Part shown: piece by piece, positions 1 to 7,632 of the stretch
Layout of the letters: every line of letters begins with the position of its first letter
Position numbering within the stretch: the stretch's first letter is position 1
From: a gamma proteobacterium L18
GTDB lineage: Bacteria > Pseudomonadota > Gammaproteobacteria > Pseudomonadales > Pseudomonadaceae
Assembly: GCA_000497835.1 (NCBI GenBank)
Contig: KI547179.1
Coordinates: 2,796 to 57,811 of the forward strand
Direction of reading: 5' to 3'
DNA length: 55,016 bases
Translations under genes and position numbers: made by a program
Notes under the pieces: generated by a model
The model's input: only the letters and a program-made list of their open reading frames with translations
Databases searched by the model: none
Told to the model about the DNA's origin: nothing

Positions 1-259
1 CGGCTTTCGCCAGCAGGCTGAAGCACAGCACGTTGAGCGCCTCGGCTTGGGAAACCAGCATCGCCCGGCCGCGCCCCATGTCGCCAACCGCAGCCTTAGA
101 AATCTGGAGTTTCAGTTCGGCAGCGATTTTCTCCACGTCGGCGCCGGCGTACGGACGCACGCCGGTAATCAATGAGATGGCCTGTAGTTCTGGCAGCATG
201 CCCTTCCATTCTTTACTAGCGTCATCGGTCGTGCTTTCAGTTTTGGGCTGGTTGGCCAT
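1..259 (-). CDS. Hypothetical phage protein, 3' part outside the window
   Basis: An open frame on the minus strand starts at ATG 259 with GGAG about 10 bases upstream and stays open for 86 codons to the window edge, so the C-terminus is missing. It begins MANQPKTEST and contains RAMLVSQAEALNVLCFSLL. That stretch resembles a small unknown protein found in many proteobacterial prophages, whose core reads roughly EAMLxxQAxxLxxIFxxLA; this is recollection only. It is the most distal visible gene of the leftward early operon, about 220 bp after the preceding gene. Function unknown. Confidence 0.7.
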   Translation of the reverse strand, partial: MANQPKTESTTDDASKEWKGMLPELQAISLITGVRPYAGADVEKIAAELKLQISKAAVGDMGRGRAMLVSQAEALNVLCFSLLAKA

Positions 260-422
260 AGGTACTATCTCCAGTTTGGTGGCTCGGGCCGCAGCGGCCT
301 AAACATGGTATTTTTGGGTGCACCCCAAGTGATACGGATCTCAGCCCAAAAACGCTAGGCATTCGGGCCGAAGTTCAAAGCGTTTTTGTTGCAGTAATTT
401 TCCACCACCCAAATTTGAACGA

Positions 423-444
423 CCGGCCATTTTTCGGTGGCCGG
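423..444. other. Hairpin in the 217-bp gap between two phage genes
   Basis: A perfect 7-bp inverted repeat (CCGGCCA / TGGCCGG) with an 8-base loop lies just beyond the stop of the gene ending at 477. No U-run follows on either strand, so it may be a processing or weak termination signal rather than a classic terminator. The rest of the gap (260-476) shows no other clear element apart from the ribosome binding site of the gene starting at 259. Confidence 0.35.
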
Positions 445-476
445 CCCCGCCAGGTGTGAGTGGCAGGGCCGGCTGG

Positions 477-764
477 TCACGCTGCCCGGTTTGGCCCTGG
501 CTCGTTCAGGCCAAACAGATCGCGCAGTAGCGTATCTGCCACCTTGCTTCCTGCCCCGCCCTCAAGCAGCCACCGTTTACCGTAGTCATGAAATCCGAGG
601 TGCAACGCATTGCCGTGCCAGCTCGCCACGATATCCAGCAGGCAGGCCAGCGCGGCCGGGCCGCCGAACTTGACCTTGGCCAGCTCCTCGCCAGCGATCC
701 GCAGAAAGCTCTGCTCCAAAGTGGTGAGTTGCTTAGCTGGTTTCTGCACGATGACTTTACCCAT
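477..764 (-). CDS. Hypothetical phage protein, 95 aa
   Basis: A short protein beginning MGKVIVQKPAKQLTTLEQSF. The start at 764 is chosen because it overlaps the end of the dnaB-like gene by 8 bases, matching the tight coupling of this operon; the longer open frame upstream only shadows dnaB. The predicted protein is soluble and mixed alpha, with an LEQSFLRIAGEELAKVKF amphipathic segment and no recognised motif. Its position directly after the helicase suggests a replication-associated accessory role, but that is context only. Confidence 0.65.
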   Translation of the reverse strand: MGKVIVQKPAKQLTTLEQSFLRIAGEELAKVKFGGPAALACLLDIVASWHGNALHLGFHDYGKRWLLEGGAGSKVADTLLRDLFGLNEPGPNRAA

Positions 765-2133
765 GATTTTTACCCACTGCGTATCGACCTGCCAGTGTGT
801 TTGACCTCTCGGGCGGCGTCGGCTCGACCCACCCTGCAGCCAGGTTCTCAAAACGGTTGTACTGCCCGAGGAAGGCCGCCCGTACCGTGCCCGTCTCAAT
901 GTCCCGCCCTTTGCCGACGATGATTTCAGCAATGCCTTTCGCCGTGCTGTTCTCGTTGTAGACCTCATCGCGGTACACGAATATCACCACGTCTGCGTCC
1001 TGCTCGATTGCGCCCGACTCCCGTAGGTCTGAGGGGATCGGGCGCTTGTTCGGGCGCTCCTCGCACTTGCGGGACAACTGGCTCAGCAGGACAACTGGAA
1101 TGCCCAGTTCTCGCGCCAGCAACTTGCAGCCGCGGCTCATGCCACTGACCTCCTCAGTTCGACTGCCGCCTTCGCCTTCCATGAGCTGGAGATAGTCGAT
1201 TACCAACAGATCCAATCCGTAGCGCAGCTTATGCCGGCGAGCCAGCGAGCGAATTCGCCCCACAGTCGAGCCAGGCCGATCAAGGAAAAACAGATCTGCC
1301 TTGCGGACAGCAGCAGATGCCGCTGCTAGCTCCGTGCCGTGCGTTTGGCATGCCGAACCATCCTTGACCAAATTCAACGGAATGCGCCCTTCCGAAGCCA
1401 CCGCACGGTCCAGCAGTTGCCCATTGCTCATCTCCAGGCTGACCACCAGAGAAGACTTTTGCTGGTGGATCGCCGCATGCACAGCCCAACCGGCGGCCAG
1501 CGTGGTTTTCCCCATGCCAGGCCGCCCTGCGACGATGATCAGTTGCTCGGGCTGCAGGCCGCCAAGCTTCGCGTCCAAGTCGGTGAGGCCTGTCGATAGA
1601 CCCATGAGGGTTTCGCCTCGCGTCAATCGGTCGTGACGCTCCTGCCACACCTCGAGCTGCTCCACCAACACGTCGGAAGCTTTCACGATCTCATCGCCAT
1701 CAGCGCCAGCATCGATGGCCATGGCTGCTGCCTGGATCGTGGCAACCTTGGTCTGGGTATCCTCGCTTCCCTGAGCGATCTCCATGGCCTGATTGCCCAG
1801 GTCGTAAAGCGAGCGGTCAATGGCCCGCTCACGAACAATTCCGGCGTAGGTCTTGGCACTGGCCACGCTTGGAGTGCCGTGGACGATTTGGCCGCAGTAC
1901 CCCAGCGCGCGGTCACCGCTCGGCAGCACGTCAATGTGCTCACCGACGGTCAGGAAATCCACAGCTTTGCCGGCGGACTTCAGAGCCTTGATTGCCCGGT
2001 AGACCTCAGCGTTATCCGCGAAGTAAAACGCTTCTGGACTGAGATCCTCGCTGAGGGTGTCGATCAATTCAGGGCTCTTGAGCATGGCGCCCAGCAGGCC
2101 ATGTTCGGCCTCAAGGCTGTAGGGATCACGCAT
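757..2133 (-). CDS. Phage replicative DNA helicase, DnaB family
   Basis: A 458-aa protein, close to the usual 450-470 aa of DnaB helicases. The N-terminal domain (residues 1 to about 100, EAEHGLLGAMLKSPELID) binds primase in this family. The RecA-like motor carries Walker A (AGRPGMGKTTLA) and Walker B (LLVIDYLQLM). It should be the hexameric helicase that unwinds the prophage origin after loading by the initiator encoded just upstream. I chose the start at 2133, where ATG overlaps the initiator's stop by 8 bases and GGAGGG lies 8-9 bases upstream, over the upstream in-frame start at 2157. Distinct from a housekeeping dnaB because it lies inside the phage early operon. Confidence 0.93.
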   Translation of the reverse strand: MRDPYSLEAEHGLLGAMLKSPELIDTLSEDLSPEAFYFADNAEVYRAIKALKSAGKAVDFLTVGEHIDVLPSGDRALGYCGQIVHGTPSVASAKTYAGIVRERAIDRSLYDLGNQAMEIAQGSEDTQTKVATIQAAAMAIDAGADGDEIVKASDVLVEQLEVWQERHDRLTRGETLMGLSTGLTDLDAKLGGLQPEQLIIVAGRPGMGKTTLAAGWAVHAAIHQQKSSLVVSLEMSNGQLLDRAVASEGRIPLNLVKDGSACQTHGTELAAASAAVRKADLFFLDRPGSTVGRIRSLARRHKLRYGLDLLVIDYLQLMEGEGGSRTEEVSGMSRGCKLLARELGIPVVLLSQLSRKCEERPNKRPIPSDLRESGAIEQDADVVIFVYRDEVYNENSTAKGIAEIIVGKGRDIETGTVRAAFLGQYNRFENLAAGWVEPTPPERSNTLAGRYAVGKNHG

Positions 2134-3412
2134 GAGTATGGCCCTCCACGATGTCACGGAAGTTTTGTCGGAAGACCAGCGCCTCCAGATACGGTCGACG
2201 CCGCTCGCCTCGGTAGAACACGGTATCTAGGTCCGCAGCCTGTTGGAAAAACTCGACCCAGAAGCCCAAGTCTCGCTGGGCCTCATGCTCAGCCCAGCGC
2301 TCACTCAGCAGTTGCCGCAAAACTGGGTCAAGTACTGTCACCGACGCCTGCATGGGGCAATGCTGGTGATACAGATCCACGATCTGCTCCGCCGGGCAGC
2401 CGAGGGTGTCAATCGGCCCTAGCACGTCCTCCCAGCGCCGGCTGTTGAGCCAGGATGCTGGCAGCGGGATGAACTGGCCTTGGTCCTTGCGCCAGCCCTC
2501 AGACTGGCAGTGGAGCGCCAGCGAAGCGGTCATGGTTGCCCGCAGTGCCTCGTCCGGTGCGAGTTTGCGCCAGGCCTTCTCGGCGTCGGCACGCTTTTGC
2601 TTTCGGGGGTACAGCTTGTAGAAATCCTCGAAACCAACCATGGGGTCAACCTTCGGCGCTCTGCCTGATGCTGCGCTTGCCTCAGGAATCGGCAAAGCGG
2701 GTTGACCAGTGTGGTGGTGGCCCTCAGAGCTCAATGCAGTCAGCTCGCTTTGCGGGGGCGCGTCTTCCGAGGCGGAGCCTTGGAGGACATATTCTTTTAA
2801 ATACTCTCCCTCTCCCTCTCCCTCTCCCTCTCCCTCTCTTAGCCGTAGTCGGCGCGTATCATGAGACGCGCCCGTACTTGTGACAGGTGCGTTATGTGAG
2901 CGCTCACGTTCTTGGTACTGAAGCATTTCCTGCAACGACGCCATGGGTGTGTTGTAGGGAACCGTCACGCCGAACTCTCGGAGCTTTGCCCGCAGAGCTT
3001 TATGATCTTCACGGTGCCGGCGCTGCCGCTCTGCCTCGTTTTCACGCTTGTCGCGGTATTCTGCCCGCTCACGCCAGGCAGACATTGCCTTCTCTGCAAT
3101 GACGGGGTGGTAGTAGCGATCGTCGGAGCAAAGCGTCCAGCCTCGAAGGGCCATAGGTCTAACTTTCTTCCACCGAGTACCAGCCCCCGAGAGGTGCGCG
3201 AGGATTCGATCATCATTCGGAAGCGACGCAGCTGGTTGCTGCTGCCAGGATTTGCACCACAAAGCCAACGCCGTTTTGAATTCCTCCCCGGTGGAAAGTG
3301 CAAAAAGGTCGCTATCTAGAAGACGGGCAACGTCCAGGGGCATGAAGGCCATGCCCCGAAGGTCGACCTCAGCCGGCACCAAGGGTACTATGGCGAGAGG
3401 TTTTTCGGTCAT
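2126..3412 (-). CDS. Phage replication initiator, O-like (DUF1376/YdaU type)
   Basis: A 428-aa protein with an N-terminal DUF1376-like segment (VDLRGMAFMPLDVARLLDSD onward), a basic linker (RERAEYRDKRENEAERQRRH), a Glu-Gly run from a hexanucleotide repeat, and a C-terminal domain beginning about residue 255 (FEDFYKLYPRKQKRADAEKA) that is common in phage O/replication proteins. By analogy with lambda O it would bind origin repeats and recruit the helicase, whose gene follows with an 8-base overlap. Its own ATG overlaps the preceding stop by four bases. No iteron array was noticed, so the origin position is open. Confidence 0.8.
   Translation of the reverse strand: MTEKPLAIVPLVPAEVDLRGMAFMPLDVARLLDSDLFALSTGEEFKTALALWCKSWQQQPAASLPNDDRILAHLSGAGTRWKKVRPMALRGWTLCSDDRYYHPVIAEKAMSAWRERAEYRDKRENEAERQRRHREDHKALRAKLREFGVTVPYNTPMASLQEMLQYQERERSHNAPVTSTGASHDTRRLRLREGEGEGEGEGEYLKEYVLQGSASEDAPPQSELTALSSEGHHHTGQPALPIPEASAASGRAPKVDPMVGFEDFYKLYPRKQKRADAEKAWRKLAPDEALRATMTASLALHCQSEGWRKDQGQFIPLPASWLNSRRWEDVLGPIDTLGCPAEQIVDLYHQHCPMQASVTVLDPVLRQLLSERWAEHEAQRDLGFWVEFFQQAADLDTVFYRGERRRPYLEALVFRQNFRDIVEGHTHA
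2804..2837. repeat. Hexanucleotide microsatellite (CTCTCC)n inside the initiator gene
   Basis: Five full units of CTCTCC plus four bases, directly abutting. On the coding (minus) strand they give alternating Glu-Gly residues between the two halves of the initiator protein. Being a multiple of three, copy changes would lengthen or shorten the linker without breaking the frame. Confidence 0.9.
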
Positions 3413-3786
3413 TGCAAGGTCTCCCCGGCTGCGTTGGAGCGCTTAACAGCTGCAGGCTTTGGCGCGACTAGTACCTGCCCGGTTTGAATCATCAGGGCGC
3501 GCACAGCCGTATCCAGTCGGCGCTTCACGTTGTAGCGCTGCCGCTTGCCTTTTTGCAGTCGGGTATAAGCTTCCGCGGTGTAACGGATCAGGCCTGCGTA
3601 GGCGGGGTTATTGTGATCAACGCCGCGACGGCTGGGGTCTGGCTCCCCGTGATTGCGAACGTATTGCTGGTACTCGTCGTGCAGCTCTTCACGCAAACAT
3701 TTGACTGCGTGATGAGCCCCATAGAGTTCCACAGACAATGCGGCGATCCGCTCAATGAGCTGCTGCTCGGTCGCAGGCTTACTCAT
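3409..3786 (-). CDS. Hypothetical phage protein, 125 aa
   Basis: Starts MSKPATEQQLIERIAALSVE. The ATG at 3786 is preceded by GGAGGCGACCGCG, a good ribosome binding site, and overlaps the stop of the BRO-like gene by 8 bases; the longer frame is discarded. The protein is charged and mostly helical, with a basic middle (LQKGKRQRYNVKRRLDTAVR) that could contact nucleic acid. Its last codons overlap the ATG of the initiator gene by four bases. No family recognised. Confidence 0.7.
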   Translation of the reverse strand: MSKPATEQQLIERIAALSVELYGAHHAVKCLREELHDEYQQYVRNHGEPDPSRRGVDHNNPAYAGLIRYTAEAYTRLQKGKRQRYNVKRRLDTAVRALMIQTGQVLVAPKPAAVKRSNAAGETLQ

Positions 3787-4585
3787 CGCGGTCGCCTCCC
3801 GAGTATTTCGCATGCGTGAAAATGCCATCCCAGCTTGCTTTCATGATCAGTTGCCCGGTCATGTAGAGCTCGTGCAGTCGCTTGGCACCCCGTAACAGAA
3901 GAATCAGGTCGTAGCGCACGAACGAATCCGCACCTTCAGTGCTGATTTTTCTGGGCCGCTCAGTGAGGTAACGATCCCGCACACGGCTGGCAACCCGGTA
4001 CCGCGGCTTGCTCCTGTCGTCGGCAGCCGAATCAAAGAGCCAGCCCAGCACCAGCAGAGAGCGATTCACCTTGCTGACATTCACCCCGCGAAGTCGCTTA
4101 CAGAACTGCGTAGGCGTTTCGCCGGTCATGAACAGGCTTTCTAGGCTCGCAATAGTTTGAGCCTGGTGCTCGTTGGCCAAAGCCAGCTTCCCGTTTTCCT
4201 CGGCAAGATCGGCGGCGAGGCGCAAGGCATCTGGCAGGCTCTGGGGGATGATCGGTCGCGAATAGCTTCCGGTCTTTCTGATGGTGGGCAGAACCTCAGC
4301 CACTACCCACTCTTCGAACTCCTGAGCGGAATCCAGTTGCGAGTTCATGATGAGGCGATAAAGATCCCGTTCAGGGATGATCTGCAGTCCTCGATTAGGG
4401 ACCTCAAAAGTCGCGTTTTGCGACTTTAGGATTTGCACCGCCTTACAGTGGCGTGCAACCGCATCAGAAGTGTTTGAGTAGCCCAAGGTCAGCGCAACAT
4501 CCATTGCCACAAACCAAGGATCGCCCGCCTCGTCAGTGATCACCCGCACGTCGGCGCCTTTAAAACAAAAAGGGGTCATGGTCAT
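3779..4585 (-). CDS. Antirepressor-like protein with BRO-N domain
   Basis: A 268-aa protein. Residues 1-110 match the BRO-N pattern: an extended start, the segment VAMDVALTLGYSNTSDAVARH, then ERDLYRLIMNSQLDSAQEFEEWV, and a central VLPTIRKTGSYSR, typical of phage antirepressors. The C-terminal part (about 150-268) resembles the KilA/ANT type DNA-binding extension (TPTQFCKRLRGVNVSKVNRSLLVLGWLF). Such proteins often inactivate or bypass CI-type repressors. Start at 4585 (MTMTPF) overlaps the upstream stop by four bases; an alternative ATG lies at 4579. Whether it targets the CI encoded at 6280 is inference. Confidence 0.8.
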   Translation of the reverse strand: MTMTPFCFKGADVRVITDEAGDPWFVAMDVALTLGYSNTSDAVARHCKAVQILKSQNATFEVPNRGLQIIPERDLYRLIMNSQLDSAQEFEEWVVAEVLPTIRKTGSYSRPIIPQSLPDALRLAADLAEENGKLALANEHQAQTIASLESLFMTGETPTQFCKRLRGVNVSKVNRSLLVLGWLFDSAADDRSKPRYRVASRVRDRYLTERPRKISTEGADSFVRYDLILLLRGAKRLHELYMTGQLIMKASWDGIFTHAKYSGGDRDE

Positions 4586-4863
4586 ACCTGCGTTTCCTCA
4601 TCGGCGCCACGATTTGGCAAGGTGTCGTTTCGTGGCGCGCACTGAGGTGAATCCGGATCAGAGAGTTCGGCTAGCTCGCCAGCTCCATTGAGCACAAGCT
4701 CCCCGAGCGCCAATACTGTGTGGACGAGCCCGTTTTCCTGCTCGCGTGATAGGTGGTGCTCCAGGCCATCAGCTCCGAGGAGGTCAGCAACGGTATTGAG
4801 CGCTAAGCCCACCGCGACCATGCTATTCGCATAAGCCCAGGCCTTTCGTTTGAGGACAGTCAT
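4582..4863 (-). CDS. Small phage protein of a four-gene tandem set (member 4)
   Basis: 93 aa beginning MTVLKRKAWAYANSMVAVGL. The start at 4863 gives a four-base overlap (ATGA) with the preceding gene, the same arrangement as its neighbours; the longer open frame is a shadow. It contains a helical repeat-like core (LNTVADLLGADGLEH, then VLALGELVLNGAGELAELSD) that I read as distantly similar to the three genes upstream and to DUF3077-type proteins. C-terminal 20 residues are polar. Function unknown. Confidence 0.6.
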   Translation of the reverse strand: MTVLKRKAWAYANSMVAVGLALNTVADLLGADGLEHHLSREQENGLVHTVLALGELVLNGAGELAELSDPDSPQCAPRNDTLPNRGADEETQV

Positions 4864-5183
4864 TGGGCCGACACCTCGCGCGGATATGACAACAACTTGA
4901 ACTGGGCGGCGCCATGCTCGTGGTGCAGTCGACCGAGAGTGTCTGCCAAGTGGTGAATTAGCCATCCGGCGCCGATTAACGCATTTGCCGAAAGCTCGCC
5001 AGACTCACTGCCGACGGCAATGAGCTCACCGAGTGAGCCAATACCAGCAGCGATGGTCACGATGGATTGCTCGGCCGCGCTCTGGATGCGCTCCAACAGC
5101 TCAGCCTGGGCGTCCGAGAGAAGCCGATCAGGTGCCTCGCGATCTACCTGGACAAGAAGGTCATTGAACCCGGGAATGCTCAT
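4860..5183 (-). CDS. Small phage protein of a four-gene tandem set (member 3)
   Basis: 107 aa beginning MSIPGFNDLLVQVDREAPDR. It is helical and acidic; the C-terminal half (GELSANALIGAGWLIHHLADTLGRLHHEHG) has the same spaced hydrophobic pattern as its neighbours. Start and stop both overlap the adjacent genes by four bases, implying translational coupling. No signal peptide or enzymatic motif is visible. Function unknown. Confidence 0.65.
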   Translation of the reverse strand: MSIPGFNDLLVQVDREAPDRLLSDAQAELLERIQSAAEQSIVTIAAGIGSLGELIAVGSESGELSANALIGAGWLIHHLADTLGRLHHEHGAAQFKLLSYPREVSAQ

Positions 5184-5443
5184 TGAGCCACCTCCAGCAG
5201 GTCCAGATCTGCTTGAAACCGGGTGATTTGGTGATCGGTGTATTCCGCTTGATCCCGGGACATAAAAGAGATGAGCTCGGCGAGCTGGTGAATGTTGTCG
5301 CCTTTTCCGTGCGTGAGGTCGAGGCAGATAGCGTTGGCTACAGCCGTCATTTGGTGGAGTTTTTCGGAATCCGCGCGCAGGAGATCGAGAGCGTCATTCG
5401 CCAGGCCCTGGGCCAGAGTGAGCTTGCTAGGAGGAAGCGCCAT
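5180..5443 (-). CDS. Small phage protein of a four-gene tandem set (member 2)
   Basis: 87 aa beginning MALPPSKLTLAQGLANDALD. Mostly helical, with the pattern MTAVANAICLDLTHGKGDNIHQLAELISFM comparable to the other members of the set. Its ATG shares one base with the preceding stop (TAATG) and its stop overlaps the next ATG by four bases. No known domain can be named with confidence. Confidence 0.65.
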   Translation of the reverse strand: MALPPSKLTLAQGLANDALDLLRADSEKLHQMTAVANAICLDLTHGKGDNIHQLAELISFMSRDQAEYTDHQITRFQADLDLLEVAQ

Positions 5444-5757
5444 TATGCTTGCCCTCCCATGCCGCTATCGAAGCTTTCGGCAGCACAGGCGCTCGAATCA
5501 ACCAAGGCCTTGCCGGCGGCCACGAGAAAGCGAATACCGAATGCGTCGTTACCATCCAAGCCGTCATCCATGAGCTTGCTGAGCAAGCTGTTGGCCGCCG
5601 AAAGCAGGCAGGAAGCCTCGTTAAGGGCAGCGGCGACTTGAGGGCCTGTTACGGTTTTGAAGAAAATATTCTTCGCCCCGTCATCGCAGTGAAACGAGTG
5701 CTCGACGGTCAGCATTTGTTGACCGTAAGATGCGGTGGTGCTATTTTTTGGGTGCAT
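5443..5757 (-). CDS. DUF3077/DUF6124-like small protein (member 1 of the tandem set)
   Basis: 104 aa. The segment FFKTVTGPQVAAALNEASCLLSAANS and the later LVAAGKALVDSS follow the pattern of the small Pseudomonas proteins called DUF3077 or DUF6124 (an extended strand, then QASxLLxxA, then AKALVDxA). Start at 5757 has AGGAG about 8 bases upstream. It is first in a run of coupled genes extending to at least 477, so a promoter probably lies between 5757 and the cro-like gene, or transcription reads through from cro. Biochemical role unknown. Confidence 0.65.
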   Translation of the reverse strand: MHPKNSTTASYGQQMLTVEHSFHCDDGAKNIFFKTVTGPQVAAALNEASCLLSAANSLLSKLMDDGLDGNDAFGIRFLVAAGKALVDSSACAAESFDSGMGGQA

Positions 5758-5817
5758 GAAATCGTCTCCTAAGGACGAAGATTCAAAGAAAGCTCCCGGC
5801 TAGGAGCTGGATTAAAG

Positions 5818-5841
5818 GCCCGCCTGCGAAGCGGGCTTTTT
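5818..5841 (+). terminator. Terminator-like hairpin between the cro-like gene and the tandem set
   Basis: Stem GCCCGC / GCGGGC with a 7-base loop followed by TTTTT on the plus strand and preceded by AAA, so it is better formed rightward but could act weakly leftward. A second hairpin (AGCTCC / GGAGCT) lies at 5791-5808. Located 48 bp past the cro-like stop, it is in the place where a phage would regulate read-through into the early operon. Confidence 0.55.
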
Positions 5842-5888
5842 GTTGTCCGCGATTCAGCCAGACAAGAGAAACTGGGGGTGGGCGACTC

Positions 5889-6194
5889 TCATGATTGAGG
5901 CGTCTGTACACTGGACAGATCTACAGAGCCATCGAGCCCAGATGCGGGAAGCCGTAAATTCCAGGATGATTCCCCTAGCTTGTGGCGGGCTTCGACCTCG
6001 GCAAATAGGGGGCACAGGGAAGACGCGGTTATCGCACCGTCAGTGGCTACCTCAGCTAGAAATGCTTTTTCCGGACTGATCTTGAGCGATCCGGAACGCC
6101 AATAGGAAACCGTAGCTTGAGAAACGCCGAGCGCCCGAGCAGTCAGGGCCTGGGTACCGAAGTGGTTAATTAGCAAATTAATTTGGGTCGCCAT
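5889..6194 (-). CDS. Cro-like HTH repressor (YdaS/Cro type)
   Basis: 101 aa. Residues 5-40 form a helix-turn-helix: INLLINHFGTQALTARALG, then VSQATVSYWRSG. The architecture and its divergence from the CI-like gene across an 85-bp operator region fit a lambda Cro equivalent. Start at 6194 has AGGA about 8 bases upstream. The C-terminal 50 residues lack a recognised fold. It would bind the shared operators and shut off cI during lytic growth; this is inferred from position. Confidence 0.8.
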   Translation of the reverse strand: MATQINLLINHFGTQALTARALGVSQATVSYWRSGSLKISPEKAFLAEVATDGAITASSLCPLFAEVEARHKLGESSWNLRLPASGLDGSVDLSSVQTPQS

Positions 6195-6206
6195 TCAGGG
6201 GTTCCT

Positions 6207-6270
6207 GATAAGTCTTTTTATAGACTGCCCATAAGCAGACTTCTTTGCAACCCCATAAGCATTTTTATAG
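6207..6270. promoter_or_regulatory. Immunity operators between cro-like and cI-like genes
   Basis: Three related sites: GATAAGTCTTTTTATAG (6207-6223), the half site CATAAGCAGAC (6230-6240) and CATAAGCATTTTTATAG (6254-6270). Common form ATAAG-N5/6-TTATA, an imperfect palindrome. The same form appears as TATAAGCATGTTTATA at 7153-7168. These are the expected binding sites for the CI and Cro proteins encoded on either side, placed to control both divergent promoters. Confidence 0.75.
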
Positions 6271-6279
6271 GATCAGGAG

Positions 6280-7059
6280 ATGAACCTATCCGAACGCATC
6301 AAGCTAGCCCGCAGAAATGCGAACCTGACCCAGTCTGAACTTGCCCAGAGGGTTGGCATCGCCCAGACAGCAATCAGCCAGTTGGAGTCAGGAAAGACCC
6401 TCCGCTCCTCCTATCTGATCCAGATAGCCCAGGAGTGCGGCGTCAACAGCCTTTGGCTGCAGACGGGTGATGGAGAAATGCATTCTGCCGAAGACAAGAA
6501 CGCGCTTTGGCGAGCGGCCGCTGACGAGCTTGTCTTTGGGGAGCATGTTGAAGATGCTCCGCTTAATAATGCGATCCGCAAAAAAATTGAAGCGCTGCAA
6601 GCGGTGAGCAGGTACGCCCCTTCCAACTCGCTACTCACTGCCGAAATTCCCTACCTCATCGAGCTGGATGACCCTACAGACCCCAAGCGGACAGTAATTG
6701 AGCTAAGCGCCACTGCTCACGTCGATCTCAGTGATGAAATCTTGGAAAAGCAGGGCGTCGACCCCTTAAGAGTCGTCGCTGTAGCTATTTCAGGAAACTC
6801 GATGAGCCCAGTGCTCCATGACGGCAGTACTGTAATCGTTCACCTAGAGGAAACGTTGGTGGTCGATGGCAAAATGTACGCCATCGATCATGGAGGCCAA
6901 ATTCGGGTGAAATCGCTTTATAGACTGCCCGGCGGCGGCATCCGAATGCGGAGCTACAATCTTCCAGAACACCCTGATGAAACGTACTCCGCAGATGAGA
7001 TTGAAGAAGCACGCATCAAGATCATTGGGCGCGTTTTCTGGGGCGCCACCTTTTTCTGA
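6280..7059 (+). CDS. CI-like phage repressor, XRE HTH plus S24 peptidase domain
   Basis: 259 aa. Residues 4-60 are an XRE helix-turn-helix (LTQSELAQRVGIAQTAISQLESG). The C-terminal LexA/S24 domain has the serine motif (ISGNSMSPVLHDGSTVIV) and a downstream lysine region (GGQIRVKSLYRL). It should hold the prophage dormant by binding the operators just upstream. I see no Ala-Gly or Cys-Gly pair in the linker (residues 70-160), so RecA-stimulated self-cleavage is uncertain; the antirepressor-like gene at 3779 offers another induction route. AGGAG abuts the ATG, so AGGA at 6269-6272 may be the working ribosome binding site. Confidence 0.9.
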   Translation: MNLSERIKLARRNANLTQSELAQRVGIAQTAISQLESGKTLRSSYLIQIAQECGVNSLWLQTGDGEMHSAEDKNALWRAAADELVFGEHVEDAPLNNAIRKKIEALQAVSRYAPSNSLLTAEIPYLIELDDPTDPKRTVIELSATAHVDLSDEILEKQGVDPLRVVAVAISGNSMSPVLHDGSTVIVHLEETLVVDGKMYAIDHGGQIRVKSLYRLPGGGIRMRSYNLPEHPDETYSADEIEEARIKIIGRVFWGATFF

Positions 7060-7078
7060 GCTGCAATCCAGTCTGAAG

Positions 7079-7101
7079 CCCGCCGCCGGCGGGTTTTTTT
7101 T
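7079..7101 (+). terminator. Rho-independent terminator of the cI-like gene
   Basis: Stem CCCGCC / GGCGGG with a 3-base loop followed by eight Ts, 20 bp after the repressor stop. Confidence 0.88.
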
Positions 7102-7140
7102 CGCCCGAAATTCTTCAAGCAGGAAACATAAAAGTACTTA

Positions 7141-7170
7141 TTGACTCAAAATTATAAGCATGTTTATATT
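7141..7170 (+). promoter_or_regulatory. Promoter with embedded CI operator
   Basis: TTGACT (7141-7146) and TATATT (7165-7170) are spaced 18 bases, a good sigma-70 pair. Between them, overlapping the -10, is TATAAGCATGTTTATA (7153-7168), the best copy of the immunity operator with TATAA/TTATA arms. The repressor should therefore block this promoter in the lysogen. Confidence 0.72.
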
Positions 7171-7204
7171 TCGAGCAGTCAACTACTCAAGGAGCAGTAC
7201 GCTG

Positions 7205-7513
7205 ATGGCGAAGACAATTATGTTCGGAGGCTACCAAGGAAGCACTGGCTTGCTTGCGGAGCAGGAGATGCGTGTGCTTCTGGCCATATGCACAGGCCTC
7301 ACCGGAAAGGAAACCGCCTTAGAGCTTGGGCGCGCACCTGGCACGTTGAAGAAAACGCTCGAGCGAGTCTTTTTTAAGCTTCGTGTACGCAACCGTGCCG
7401 CTTTGGTTGCGGAGGCCTTCCGCTTGGGCCTGATCGTCTTCAGCAACAGCATGATGCCCGCCCCCAAGCACCAACAAGACCAGGATCAGCATCAAGGTGT
7501 ACTCGTGGCGTGA
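7205..7513 (+). CDS. Small LuxR-type HTH regulator
   Basis: 102 aa from the ATG at 7205, which has AAGGAG 10 bases upstream; an upstream ATG at 7160 lies inside the promoter and is rejected. The core (LLAEQEMRVLLAICTGLTGKE, then RAPGTLKKTLERVFFKLRVRNR) is a LuxR/GerE-type DNA-binding domain with no receiver or sensor part. The tail is Gln/His-rich. Its promoter carries the CI operator, so it probably is expressed on induction and may activate later genes. Confidence 0.75.
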   Translation: MAKTIMFGGYQGSTGLLAEQEMRVLLAICTGLTGKETALELGRAPGTLKKTLERVFFKLRVRNRAALVAEAFRLGLIVFSNSMMPAPKHQQDQDQHQGVLVA

Positions 7514-7632
7514 TCAGCGGCGTACGCCCTCTGATCGGGCGTAGTCCCGTTCTCACCCGCACGACGTAACCAACCCATATTTTTGCGAAAGCCAAAATCG
7601 CGGCAGGGCATCGCTTTGCCTGGAGAAAGTGA

